Positions 1 through 11,427 of a stretch of 64,000 nt of DNA are shown here, piece by piece. The DNA is taken from the NCBI GenBank assembly GCA_025766275.1, contig JAFKAC010000049.1, positions 124,001-188,000 on the forward strand. Reading direction: 5' to 3'. The translations under genes and the position numbers were made by a program. The DNA is from Lactarius indigo (Eukaryota > Basidiomycota > Agaricomycetes > Russulales > Russulaceae). Within the stretch, counting starts at the first letter, position 1. Each line of letters begins with the position of its first letter. Under the pieces are notes generated by a model. The model saw nothing but the letters and a program-made list of their open reading frames with translations, did not search any database and was not told where the DNA came from.

Positions 1-2071
1 GTAGGACCACCACACCTTGGTTATCCTCTTCCCCCTGGTCGTAATCCGGTCGTCTGGACAGGGTGTCCGCTCTGCCGTTATTCTTCCCCTTGATGTGATG
101 GATTTCAAAGTCATATTCCATCAGTTCCAACACTTCTCGGGCGACTCTTCGGCTAATCTTCTGCGGAGTTTTCCAGTACTGCAGGTTGAGATGGTCTGAG
201 AATATTTTGATTTTGTGCGGAGATCCGGCTAGCAATGGTCTCCAGTGCCTAAGGGCCTTGACGATGGCCAGGAGTTCCAAGTCGTAAATGTCATAGTTTC
301 GCTCAGCTTCGCTCAACGTGGCCGAGTAGTATCCTATTGGGTGCTTGCAACCATCACCTTTCTTTTGTAAAAGTACGGCACCTACCGCGAATCCTGACGC
401 ATCGACTTCCAACTTGAATTGGTCTTGTAGGTTGGGGTGTGCTAATACTGGTTCTTCGGTTACGAGGCGTTTGAGGGTTTTGAAAGCACGATCTTCTTCC
501 TCTGCCCATCTCCATTCAGTGTCCTTTCTTGTTAGGCGGTTCAGTGGTCGTGCGTGGGTTGCGAAACCGTGGATGAACAGGCGGTAAAAGTTGCAAAAAC
601 CCAAAAAGGACCGTACATCTTTGACTTTGGTTGGCGTTGGCCAGTCTTTGATGCCGCGGACTTTTACCGGATCCATGCGTGTTACCCCCTTTTCAAGGAT
701 TACCCCCAGGTAATCCATCCGCGGTTGATGGAATAGGCACTTCTCGAGCTTGAAGTAGAGGTCATGGTCTTGGGCGACACGGAGAACATCTGTCACGGCA
801 GCGACATGGTCAGTCATTGTAGAGCCCTCTCATGTGGCGATGCCGATGTCGTCCATGTAGACGCGGATGATGGTTCCCTGTAGTTCATGCTTTGCAATAG
901 TGTCTCGGTAGATGTGGTTCATCATGGTCTGGAAGGTGGCCGGTGAGTTGGTGAGGCCGAAGAACATAATGGTGGGTTCGAAGAGGCCAAATTTGGTTTT
1001 GAAGGCCGCCTTTTCTTGGTCACCCTCCCGTATGTGAACATTGTTGTACCCCCAGCGAATGTCGAGTTTCGTATAAATGTAGGCATTGCTGAGGTCATAG
1101 ATGAGATCCTGGATGAGGGGGAGCGGGTACTGGTTGTGTATAGTATATGAGTTAATGACCCGGTAGTCCTGTACGGGGCGTAGTTTTCCGTCCTTCTTTT
1201 TAATGAAGAAGAATGATGATGCGTACGGGGAGATGGAGGGTCGCAGGTATCCCTGTTGGAGTTTCTTGTCTAGGAACTCTTTGAGCTTTCCTTCTTCTTC
1301 TTGCATCAGCGGATATATTTTACAGTCTATTGCAGAGGGGGTTCCTGGTTTGAAGTCTATAGTGTGATCCCAAGGCCTGGCTGGAGGGAATCGTTGGGAT
1401 GCTTCTTCGCTGAAAAGCCTTTCGAAGGCTTTGTATGCTGCTGGCAGCTCTATGGGGTCCTCTTCCACCTTTGCTTGAATTGCTAACTCGGTAGACGTAG
1501 TTGCCCGCAAGTACGTGTCTTCTTCATCCATATCAAGGACGATTGCTTCTTTTTCGTCGTCAGTGAGCGTGGCTGCGATAATGGTATGACGACTAGGACT
1601 GTCCTGCATACTGATCATGACCGGCATGATCTCCTCGTGTATTGCCGCATCTCGCCAATTGATGGTTGGTTCGTAGGTTGCCAGCCAAGGGTATCCGAGG
1701 ATGACTTCCTCACTCCCGAGGTCGGTGATGAGGAAGCACATGGTTCTGTGATATCCTTTGGCGTATACATCTAAGTCGGTGAAATGGGTAATGGACCCAG
1801 CTTTATTTTCCGTATTGTCTATATTCCAGATTTTTCGCGGCTGTGGCAGGGGCTGGATTCCGATGCCCAGTTTTTTGACGAAATTTGGATGCATGAAATT
1901 GTCGGTTGCTCCTGAGTCAACCAACGCTCTTATGTCGGCTATTCGGTAATTTGTACGAATCGAGACTGGAATTCGAAGGGAACGAAAGCGCGTCATGATT
2001 ACAGAATTACAATTTAAAGCCCTCACCCAGGCCGATGGGTTCAGGCGCTCCGAAAACCCTCTTTTCCCCAT
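1..2071 (-). pseudogene. Ty3/gypsy pol: protease, reverse transcriptase, RNase H (broken, runs off window)
   Basis: Polyprotein of a long terminal repeat retrotransposon, which would process Gag, copy the element RNA into DNA and degrade the RNA strand. The first 413 codons show a retropepsin-like active site (ALVDSGATDNFM, about residue 50) and reverse transcriptase blocks (KKKDGKLRPVQDYR, then YMDDI near the end). An in-frame TGA at 830-832 stops this frame, but the same frame continues open to base 1. That part encodes the rest of the polymerase (LEKCLFHQPRMDYLGVIL) and an RNase H domain with its acidic residues (LEVDASGFAVGAVLL, DLELLAIVKALRHW, IFSDHLNLQYW). Integrase lies outside the window. 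The TGA probably arose from CGA by C-to-T change. It starts 31 bases inside the end of gag, in the -1 frame. Family assignment is firm; the copy is inactive. Confidence 0.93.
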
Positions 2072-4031
2072 AAATCCTGTAATATCAGGTCTTTTACCTC
2101 GTCTGGGGCATTAGCTACTCCTGTGAGCCACTCTTTAGCTTGTTCTTCTGCCGTTTTGCTGGTTGAAGCAGCCTGTATCTGAGCAGGCGGTGCTTCTTGT
2201 GTGTAGTAGTCAGTTTCCGTCATCCGGATGTTAGAGGGTCCAGATTCTTGCGGTCGCCATTGTCGTGGCTGTCGTGGATGGGGGCAATTTCGTGAGAGGT
2301 GACCTGGCGCGTTACAATTGTAACACAGGACTGCCCTTAGATCTCGTCGCATCCCCCCTCTTCCGCGTCCTCTTACTCCTGGACCCCCCCTTGGTGGGAA
2401 CGGAGGTGGATTGGTGTATGGTGGCTTGCCGTAGTCGATCTCGTCTGACCCTGCCAATCTGGCCTTGACTCGGTCAGCGGAAGTGTCCATTGCCCATGGG
2501 TTGGCGAGGTTTTGTGGGACACTCCAATTGGCGTTGCCCGTCTTCTTTGGCTTATTGTCCTTGTATTCGTCCACCCTGGCTCTGATGTGGATATAGTTAT
2601 GTTGTCGGCGGAGCGTTGCCTGTTTCCATTCGTCGAAGGTTTCTGGCTCGTCCAAGTCGTAAGTTTTCTCGTACAACTTCTTGGGTAACCCTTTTGTAAA
2701 AAGGTCGATTGTTTGTGGATCATTGAGACGATAGCCAGCTTTTCTGGCTGCTTCTTCGAATTCATTGACGTATTTATCGATGTCCCGTCGACCATTTTGA
2801 GCCCCTTTCTTAGCAGGGCTTGAGCCTGTTCTCGTTCGAGGGTATTGACGAACCTTTGGTTAAACCCTTCTGCCACCGCATTCCATAAGTCCCGTGTATT
2901 TTGATCTATTCCTCGTTGTATTTGTCAATTGAGCCACTTGAGGTAGGAGAGTACCCATTCGCTGACTGATACCCCCTTGATGTAGGAGAGGAAGAGTAGG
3001 CATCGCCGGTAATCGTTGCGCATGACAGGGGTGTCGAGATTCATGCCCCAGTATACATGCCATTGGGTGAGGAATGAGTCTACCTTGGTGCGGTCTCCAT
3101 TGAAGATAGTAGGAGGTTCACCTGTGAGTTTCTCGTGTCCGTGCATGCCTCCTCCTCCTCCGCCAGCTGGCGGGTTTCCTCCTCCGTCACCTCCTCCTCC
3201 TGGGGGTCCTCCATGTGGGAGGTCTGGCGGATTTCCTCCTCTTCCCGGTCGTCGCGGAAAGTCTCCTTCTGGAGGGCCACCCCATCCTGGTGGAGGATTG
3301 AGTGACAGTCCTCGTCGCTGTCCTTCCCCTGACGGGGGATCGCCTTGGTCAGGTCCAATAGCACGGAAGATTGCTGCATCGTCCGCGGTCATTCGGTGTC
3401 CTGTCTCAGGGTTGATAGGCATAAGATTTTGTTGGGATTCGTGTCTGATTGCTTCGGCTGCCTCACGCGCCGCTTGTTCTCTAACGGTCATGATTTCTTC
3501 TGCCATCATTGTTGCAGTTGCCATTTCCACTGCAGGCGAGCGTACATGGATTACTTCGGGTGGTTCAGAAATGTGTAGAGACTCAGCTTGTTGGATGGTG
3601 TATTGTTCAATGGGTCCGACGCTTGCTGGACACTGTTCTTCGCTTTGATCCTCTTCTTCGGTTTCTTCGCTTACTGCTTCTCCAGTTGAATGTTCTCGTA
3701 TTTGGCCGTCAATGGGTCCCCAGTCTGCGCGTGAGTTGAGTTCTCGTGCGTCGATGTCGCACTGATATTGTCTTCCTGCTGGTCTGACGACGTCCCAGCG
3801 ATGGTCTATTGGGTTCCACGTAACTTCTACCCAACACAGATGGTCGAAATTGAACTCAACGGGTCTGAACCTTGTAGGTCCGTTAAACTCCACAAAATAC
3901 CCGGTTTCGTCTCCTCGGTCTCTCCAGCGGGCTGCTCCTAGAAATCGGGTGGGTACGTTGCGATCTCCTCTTCGTTCCAGATAATAGGGACGGAAGTTCG
4001 TCCACTGATCGCGTGTATTGACGGTCGCCAC
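2041..4031 (-). pseudogene. Ty3/gypsy gag (broken): capsid-like region and CCHC zinc knuckle
   Basis: Structural Gag of the same element. The reading starts at GTG (4029-4031), just 8 bases after the primer binding site. No ATG is seen, so the start codon may be mutated. The N-terminal 370 codons include an acidic stretch and a Gly/Pro-rich stretch. An in-frame TGA at 2925-2927 interrupts it (CGA to TGA would explain it), and a frameshift around 2795-2830 moves the reading to the frame of NGRRDIDKYVNEFEEAARKA. The last part carries a retroviral-type zinc knuckle, CYNCNAPGHLSRNC (CX2CX4HX4C), near 2281-2325, for RNA binding. Antisense Pro/Gly-rich frames over 3016-3648 are shadows. With two lesions and a missing ATG the copy cannot make full Gag. 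Confidence 0.9.
2062..2068 (-). promoter_or_regulatory. Candidate -1 ribosomal frameshift heptamer between gag and pol
   Basis: Read on the minus strand the bases are G GGA AAA in the gag frame, fitting the X XXY YYZ slippery pattern. Slipping back one base here leads exactly into the pol frame, which overlaps gag over 2041-2071. The sushi-ichi/PEG10 lineage is known to use a related G GGA AAC site. A downstream pseudoknot was not checked. Confidence 0.6.
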
Positions 4032-4038
4032 AATGAGT

Positions 4039-4049
4039 ATCTTGGTCTT
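4039..4049 (-). other. Primer binding site, Tf1-like self-priming type
   Basis: Two bases inside the 5' LTR the element-sense strand reads AAGACCAAGAT. This is not an obvious tRNA 3'-end complement. It is the exact 11-base complement of ATCTTGGTCTT inside the LTR (element sense, 4251 down to 4241). In the related solo LTR at 20061-20598 the same 11-mer lies about 27-34 bases after a TATA-like box, where a transcript start would be expected. This matches Tf1, whose primer is the first 11 bases of its own RNA. Confidence 0.7.
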
Positions 4050-4051
4050 AA

Positions 4052-4525
4052 TGTAACGCCGCCACGGCGTTAGCTCGACTTGAGCTTAAATGGAAGGCGA
4101 CTTTATGACTTAGCTGACCACGCTGAAGGCGTATGGCACAAAGGCGATTCTTAGATGTTCGAAGACACTAAGGTTTTAGACGGCACTCTGATCTAGACAG
4201 AGGCGAACGAGAGATAGAAGACAAGAAGTGGCGATTGAAGAAGACCAAGATGGTGTGTCTTGGTCTTCCACAGCTACCTTAAGTACAAGAAGAGCAGGCT
4301 TTCAAGCGCTGCTATGAGTCACCGTAGAATAGCGTCCAACGTATCGCGTAAGTAACTCAATCCTAGTACTACTACTACTAGTATTAGGATCGAGTCAGAG
4401 TCCAGTCAGCAATCACTCGCAATCTCCTATCACACTACATCGTAAAGGCCTAAGGCCGTGAGTCCGTGACTAATCTACCTTACCGCTGTAGTCACAACCG
4501 GTACAGTAAGGGTCGAAACGTAACA
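4052..4525 (-). repeat. 5' LTR of the gypsy element
   Basis: This 474-bp LTR has TG..CA ends with short inverted termini (TGTAACG on the left, CGTAACA on the right). It lies directly upstream of the primer binding site and gag in the minus direction. The solo LTR at 20061-20598 shares its termini and many internal blocks. An 11-base stem (GAAGACCAAGA / TCTTGGTCTTC) with a short loop spans about 4240-4269 and includes the presumed RNA 5' end. The right flank is TGGAG at 4526-4530; the matching target duplicate would lie beyond base 1. Confidence 0.88.
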
Positions 4526-6030
4526 TGGAGTCCTAGTAATAGTCCTATCAGTTCGGCCTCGAAGACCGTATGTTGCTCCGTTGAGCCTAGGTGGTAACGT
4601 AGCGATTTTGTGGAGTTGTCCGCCCTGATGATGACCGCAGCTGCCCCTACCACTCCGTCGTGTGCTGATCCGTCCGAGTATACTTTTAGTACCTCTCCTC
4701 CTTCTTTATCGGCTTTGATGGAGGCCTCCTTGTCCTTGGCTACATCCAATCCAAAAGGGTGTTTGTGGGAGAGGGCGGGGTCATGTCGTATGGTGTGGAT
4801 CTTCTCGTATGACTGTGGTTTAATTAGGAAAGTTTGCATAAGGTAGTGGAGCGGCGCTTTGTGTCTCTTCACTTTGCTGCTTGCACATCTGTTCGCTGGG
4901 CCGTGTAACAGGTGTTCCTTGGGGAGTGTGGCAATGCGAGTTGCCGCCCTGTGGAGGTGTTTTTCAGCTTCAAGTTTGAGCGGGAGAATGTAAGCGTGCG
5001 TGTCCAGGACATCTGTGGGCGATGTCCTCAGACCTCCGGTGATCGCCAGGGCACCAGCTCTTTGGATGGTCGTGAATTTATTTCCGCGTCTTGATACTCT
5101 GTCCGATTTTCCGTTCTCGTTGTTGTGGCCTTCTGCGCTGCCCCAGACGTCAATCGCGTAGAGTATGCGGGGGATTGCCACGCATGTGTACAGCCTTCTT
5201 GCGTACTTCGGGGTGATACCCCAACTGGGAGCGGCCGCCCTTCTGATCTGGCCCGCCCATTTCATGTTGAAGCGCAGAACTAACAAGCAAGGTGTTAAGC
5301 TTGGGCAGCTAGAGACAGACAAGTTACTTCAGAGGTAGAAGGAACTCTAATACCATTACTACACACCTAGAGACAGACAAGTTCTATAGAACGTCTTATG
5401 AGTAAAGGTGAATGAGTAAGGTAGAAAGAAGGAACTTACACTTCAGAGGTAGAAGGAACTCTGAAGTGTAGAGGCGAAAACAGCAGTCCTTATATACAGG
5501 ATGCTTAGCTAATAATGGTCTGTGTGCACTGGTGACCCAAACACAATGCAGGTGGTCTGTGCGCCAGAGGGAGAAATGCCATTGGATGGCAGAGAACAAT
5601 AGCTGCCTAAAGCAGACAATACCGGTATCTTAACAATAGAAAGAACAATAAGAACCATATATGGATCTAACAATAAAGATAAACAAAAGCGGTCCGTATG
5701 AGTCCGGAGTGTCCATAAGTCCATAAGGGACAGATACCGTATTTAGTATGTGGGCTGACTCAATCAGATCCCACGAGACATGTGACTTTAACAGTCGCGT
5801 CTCAACATTTCATGCCCTTTTCCAGGGCGTAGTTGTATTGTATTCCCCAGTTGAGGTGTTGGTCGAAATAGACTCCCAGGTATTTTGCACTCTTCGAGGG
5901 TGTGAGTGTGGTGTCGAGGAGTTTCATGGGACTTCTTTGTTTCTTGCTATTCTGATGAGCGAAGTCAATCAGCGCAAGTTTCGAGAACTCGAAGCGTGAG
6001 TTGTGGGTGTTGGACCACTCGATCGCTCCC
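4526..6030 (-). pseudogene. 5'-truncated Tad-like LINE: RT C-terminus and RNase H
   Basis: Remnant of a non-LTR retrotransposon pol on the minus strand. It starts about 6028 with AIEWSNTHNSRF, continues through SKSAKYLGVYFD (the block after the RT catalytic region of Tad-type LINEs), then PSWGITPKYARRLY and ILYAIDVWG. It ends with an RNase H domain (KVYSDGSAHDGVVGAAAV; FEAELIGLLLGL with the catalytic Glu). The reading frame is uninterrupted once the insertion at 5267-5805 is removed. The left end is cut at 4526 by the gypsy LTR, in the middle of RNase H, and the right end abuts the ankyrin exon of NLR1 at about 6028-6034. It is 5' truncated, as is common for LINE copies, and cannot be active. 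Confidence 0.88.
5267..5805. mobile_element. 539-bp non-autonomous inverted-repeat element with 9-bp target duplication
   Basis: Flanked by identical CATTTCATG at 5258-5266 and 5806-5814. The ends are imperfect inverted repeats (TTGAAGCGCAG on the left; TTGAGACGCGAC on the complement of the right end). Removing the element and one duplicate restores the LINE reading as EKGMKWAGQIRR, which fixes the borders. It has no coding capacity. Internally, AGAGACAGACAAGTT occurs twice (about 5311 and 5367) and CTTCAGAGGTAGAAGGAACT twice (about 5331 and 5442). A 9-bp duplication would suit a Mutator-like (MULE) MITE; the superfamily is inference. Confidence 0.75.
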
Positions 6031-9000
6031 CCCTTCCTTGTCGTAGTGCGGTCGTGTGCAGTGGGGTCCAGCCAATAGTATCTCGAGAATTCACATCCGC
6101 ACCGTATTTGATCAATATCTTCGCAATTTCGAGTTTCCCGCCCTTCGATGCTACGTCCAACGGAGTCTGGAGTAGCTCGTCCCGTTCGTCGACTTCGACA
6201 CCGCGATCAAGTAGTCTCCGGATCACGCCAATGTGCCCATCCATCACTGCGCGATGTAACGAGGTGCTCTCGTCGTCGTCAGTCTGGTCGTCGTCAGGAG
6301 AATTGCCACAGGACAATGCCGGCTCCACCGGCTCGATCTCGGGAAGACTGTTTTGCGACCTCGCTTCCAGTGTTAAGCGCGCGAAGTCTCCGAGTGGAGA
6401 ACCCTCGTGCATGGCTAGGAAGCTCCAAACGTCGCGTTTCCTGTTTTCAAAAGCAATGTCGAAGGGTGTTTTGTCGCTCCTATTCCGCATCCCAATATCC
6501 GCGCCGGAATCCAGTAGCAGCTTCACAACATCGAGATATCCATTTCTTGCCGCTGAATGCGACGGCGTCCAACTCTGGTTGTCTTGTGAATTGATATTTG
6601 ATCCGCACTTGATTAGCAGTCGTACAACGTCAGGGTTCCCATTCCTTGACGCCAGGTCCAATGCAGTCTTCTGATCTTCGTTCCGCGCGTCAACATCTGC
6701 GCCGTGATCTAGTAGCAACTCTGCAACTGTGAGATATCCATTAGAAGATGCATGGTGGAGTGGAGACCACAGATCCGCTGTCTGGACATTCGCGTCCGCC
6801 CCATGGTCAATTAAGAGTTTTGCGACATCGGCATGACCGCCTTGTGACGCCTTGTGAAGTGGAGTCAGGCCCACACTGTTGGCTGAGTTTACATCGGCTT
6901 GATGCTCGATCAGGAAGCGCGATACCTCTACGTGACCGCCCTGTGATGCCAGGATCAATGGTGTGTCGTTGTTCTCAGTCGGGGACTGGACGTCAGTGCC
7001 AAGGTCGAGTAAGAGCCGCACGACATCGAGACGCCCATTTCTTGCGGCTGTGTGCAGAGGGGTCCAGCCTTGTTTGTCGCGGCAATAAACATCCGCTCCG
7101 TGTTCGATAAGAAGGCGAACAACTTCAAGATGTCCGCGGCCCGACGCGAGGTCCAAAGGAGTTTCCTCGTGAGTAGTTCGCGAGTTGATGTCCACACCGC
7201 CATTTAGCAACATCTCCGCGAGGGTGAGATGTCCATATTGTGATGCACCGTGCAACGGAGCCCAGCCGTCCTCGTCTTTGGACATCGTATTTGCGCCTTT
7301 ATCGATGAAGAAGCGGGAGATTTCAAGCTTCCCTAAACGAGATGCTACGTGTAGTGGCGTTTCTTGGCCTTTAGTAGTCTGGTCAAGGGATGCCCCATGG
7401 TTCACCAGTAGCCGACAAACCTCCAGTTCTCCATTTTGCGTCGCCATAAGCAACGCGGTCCAACGCGTATCGTTTTCTTGGATGTCAACATCCGCATGGT
7501 GTTCGAGCAGGAATTTCACGACGTCACAATGACCGTTTAGTGACGCTGTATGCAAAGAACTTCGGTCTGACCTGTCGAAGGAATTTATATCCGCGCCATG
7601 CTCAAGTAATACCAGAGCAGTGTCGATATCTCTTTTCGCAAGTGCTGCATGCAACGGGGTGTCATAACCTCCGCCACTAGCGTTGACGTCCTCTGGAGTT
7701 GTTGTTGCGAGGTATTCCACAAGGCTGGGGAGACCACACAATGCGGCGTAGTATAATGGCGTTGCCCTCGGTTGCATCGGGCGAATTGTTGCCATGTGTC
7801 CCTCCCAAGGACGGTCCACGTCGTACAGCCAAATCCATGTCGCAAAATATGGCCTGTCTGGATCGAACAGACGCTCCATGAGTTCCCGGATACCTGATGA
7901 CACACCCTCGAATTTGGCGTGGTCGACCCAGTGCCGAGAAGCGTAAATTGCAAGTGGATGCCTTTCTATTGTCTTTTTGTCAACTCGGTCACCAAGATTG
8001 AGCAGGACGCTGAGGGAAGCTCGGGCGAGAACGACGTGGGCGGAGTGGGGGAGGATGTGAAAGCGAGAAAGGTGCTCTCCCGCATTGGCGAGGCGAGATG
8101 ACGTAAGGAATTCTCTCACGGAGAAGTGTGAGAACTGGACCACAGATGAACCGTCCACATTCACAATGGTGATCAGACTGGAACATGTGGACAACACGGC
8201 TTGGTGAGCATCCTCGGGGCGCCAGTCCACGTGATATTCTGAATCCTCTCCGGTGTCAAGTAGAACGGCAAGAATCTCTGCGAGCTCTTCGACGCGGAGC
8301 GGGCGGATAGAGACCACGAGACACTGAAAGAGGCGGTATGCGTATTCTTGTTTCGCCTTCTCGATGGCTAGCAAGGTGCGCTCGTATGTGGCGTCCAATG
8401 TTTCAGGCAATTCGTCAAGAGCACGCCGAAGCGCTTGGGGATAACAGCCGCGCAATGCTTCGAGTTGACAGAAAACCCATTGAAACCTGTAGCAAAATGA
8501 AAAAAAAAGATCGTCGATCAAAGAAAAAAGATGACTTACATTCCGTCGGCCTTCTGCGAGAGTGTATCGATAACCAACTTCTGATCTTGTGCTCTCCATC
8601 TTCGCATCTTTCGGTCTGAATGGACAACAGAAGCGATATAGTTGTTGATATCCTGCTTTTGACCGTCCTCGTCGTGAAGAGAAACAGTGTGAGATGCCAA
8701 GGGAAGAAGAGCATCCACGATATCCGCCTCTGGCCGGCTAGTCACGCAGAGACGAAGATTCCGGAGTTCAAACTCGACAAGGTCCTCGATGAGATTGAGG
8801 ACCCGTTCGCGTGCAGGAACTACTCCCGAGGTATTGGGACACTCGTCCAGAGCATCTACAATGAGATAAGTCACCGGCTGCTCCGGGAGCTCCAATATGT
8901 CCTTCAGGCATTGGGCGAGCGCTTTATCATCTGGCAATCGCGATCCATTATCGTGGGTGGAATAAAGGCGAGAAAGGATATCGTAGCAAGGATCTGACTT

Positions 9001-10523
9001 TGCGCAGAGTTGCACGAGTAGGGATGAGAGTAAACCACGGACGTCCTGCTTTGCGGTATTTCTGAAGTCGAAGTAGTAAAATGCAGTCGATCCCAATCCC
9101 GCGTCACGTAAGGCCATAGCCTCCTCGACAATGGTGGAACTGGACGACAAATATTAATATAAATCGGGCGTTCCAAGGCATACAGTTATAGCGCCCACCA
9201 TAGGATGCTCTTCCCCGATCCCGCTACAGTGATGAGTTGCCGTTAGTTGGTAGAGACAAAAGGACGAATCACGTACGTTTGCCATGGATCCACAGTAGGC
9301 AACCGTTCGCGTTCCAGTTCTCGAAGGTGCTGCCTCGAGTAAACCAGACCGCAGATCCATCATGATTTTCCCTGCGCGCAATTACTTGATTTTCTGATGG
9401 ATCTGGTGGGGAAAGCCAACTTCTAGATTTGTCATGTAGACGATCACCTGTAGAGGCGATTTCACTTTTAAGAGCCGCATAAAATGGACGAGACAACATA
9501 CGGTTCATTTTGTTTATTTCGTTTACCACCTCCTGCATGGTAACTAAGATTGTCCATGAGTGAGGCTCTGGATGCGAATAATTGCGTAATTCGACCATAC
9601 CAAGAGTTTTTCGGATTGCACTGGTTGATGTCTCGCCGCCTACGGGGACAACTTTTTGATTCGAAGCTCGAAATCAACTGAGGGGTTCTACTCACCGTCC
9701 AGAACAACTCTCATATTGTTCATAAGACCGTAGACGACCTCCAATATGTGCGCATCCATCATGCGAGCCTCGTCCTGTGTGAGCCGGTCCAATCGCCGCA
9801 TTATGCTCTCGATCTCGCTGTCCCCTAAAAGCTTCTTTGCGAATTGTTCTGTAACGGTTTAGTAACCTATAGACACGGCCTTCTTAAGGAAGCGCTCACT
9901 GAATCGCCCCTGATTGACCTGTTTCTTCGCCTGAGCAAGGATGGAAAGCATCTCGACCATTATCTTTGCAATTATCTCCGTCATCAAAGGGGTCAAAGGT
10001 ATCTTGGTATAGATTTCGAGGCGTTTGAGGAAACTCCCGACGCATTCAAAGAGCTCAAGGAGGGCGTCATAGCTAGCGCTGACACCTTCGGCCGCCTGAT
10101 ATAAATGGTACTATCAGAGGGGAGGCCAATACAACAGCCAGGACTCGAAGAACACGCACTGTGAAGAGGACATTGATGCCGACGAAGATAAGTTTTGCAG
10201 GTTGGAATGGGACCTGGCGGATACAGAGTAAACAAAAACAAAATAGAGAAGGATTATTCGCAGCTCACCAGACCAGCTGCCTCGCCAAGAATTGCAGAGA
10301 AAGCGTGAACGAATTTTATTACGGGGCTAAGGCAATCGATAAACTTGCGATTTTGGTCCCGATAGTCTCTGAACACCTTCACGTTCTCTTGAAGTAGTAG
10401 GAGGATGGAACCAGGGGAGTCGCAACCACGGACCTTTTCAGCGAATGGATTTTCTTTTAGGTTTATCCCAGTCTGCTCCGCATATCTATCCACTGCATCG
10501 AGAATCAACTGAAAGTTGGGCAT
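5969..10523 (-). CDS. NLR1: Goodbye-NACHT-ankyrin STAND protein, C-terminus replaced by LINE sequence
   Basis: Probable STAND NTPase receptor of the fungal NLR type. Exons, 5' to 3': 10269-10523, 10160-10213, 9900-10095, 9696-9848, 9601-9639, 9502-9543, 9277-9447, 9199-9223, 8540-9139, 5969-8486. The joined frame is open for 1350 codons. Residues 1-219 form the helical Goodbye-like domain (SASYDALLELFE; the LTQDEARM type block). NACHT follows, with Walker A GKPGSGKS on the 25-nt exon and Walker B YLIVDALDEC. A winged-helix-like region (QFSHFSVREFL) precedes 14 ankyrin repeats, an acidic linker and 2-3 more repeats. The last 22 or so codons after TPLHTTALRQ come from a LINE inserted at about 6030, so several repeats found in NLR2 are lost. 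NLR1 and NLR2 form one subfamily, distinct from NLR3-7. The start at 10521-10523 aligns with its paralogs. Whether the truncated protein works is unknown. Confidence 0.85.
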
Positions 10524-11427
10524 CGCTTGCTGAAAGGAGAATATTTGAGACTGGAGGGGACGATGAAGAGTTGGTAGCGGTCACCGGTCACAGCGGGCAC
10601 AGCAGAACTCAAGACGCAACCAGTCGGACAGGTACTTGACCAAAAGCTGTGTAACGAACTCAGGTACGAGATCTTGGGTAATGATAAAGTAGACGCTAGT
10701 AGGGCGCTTGATTGCCACGCCGTAATCGATTCTGGAGAGTCGAGACAGATATGCAAGGATAGACGCAGTCATCAAAGGCGAGCTCATCAAGACAATCATC
10801 AGGAAATACACATCTCACTGTCCACGACCCATCCGACCAACTGGCAGTGTAACTCTGAGGTCCTGCGGATCGAACGGGACAGTCGGCCAAATCATCTACT
10901 TGTAATAATCCCGAGTCCGGTTCTCGGCCACGACCGAAAGCTCGAACTAAAAATTCCACAAGATAAAGTTAGATACCTTAAACTACAGTACAGTAATAGT
11001 GAGTCCTCGGACGGGGACACGAAAATTGACGTGTCTGACGCCAGGAACTGGCCTTACTAAGCTTGGCGTGAACTCGAGCACAACCGTCATCAGGAAAAAC
11101 CTACTTGGATAATTTCCATATTGAGTAAGAATTATTGACATCATAAGTAACAGCTAGCGTTCACTAGTCTTAATTATTATTAATTATCACGATTATCACG
11201 GGAGGTATTTCCTGATGGTCCAGGAAGCCCAAAGCCATCCCTAGCACCGTAATTATTCTCCCGCCGCTGGAAGTCACGGAGGCACCTTAGATACGTTTTA
11301 GGATATCATGTAAAATGCGCTGCGAGTGTCCGGTCTGAGTCTATGGCCCGTACTCCGGTAGTATAAATTGATTCAAAAAATAATAATATAAAAGTACTGT
11401 AACCGCGGCACACATTAGTTGAACCCC
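10524..11427. other. Spacer between NLR1 start and NLR2 end
   Basis: About 0.9 kb without a recognisable gene. It must hold the NLR1 promoter (minus strand, near 10524-10800) and the NLR2 3' flank. The short frames here (for example 10674-11060) resemble nothing I know and have no paralog in the other spacers. A short direct repeat, AATTATTATTAATTATCACG, lies near 11170. Confidence 0.5.

Noticed and set aside
3016..3648. Plus-strand frame with Pro/Gly-rich product
   Set aside because: It is the antisense shadow of the Gly/Pro-rich part of gag.
6003..7532. Several plus-strand frames opposite the ankyrin exons (also in the other NLR genes)
   Set aside because: Antisense frames of ankyrin repeats stay open because of codon bias; their Ser/Arg-rich products mirror the repeat period and no start or splice context supports them.
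6060..7760. Periodic repeats of about 99 bases that could suggest a satellite or CRISPR
   Set aside because: The period is that of 33-residue ankyrin repeats in an open coding exon; repeats are degenerate and have no spacers.
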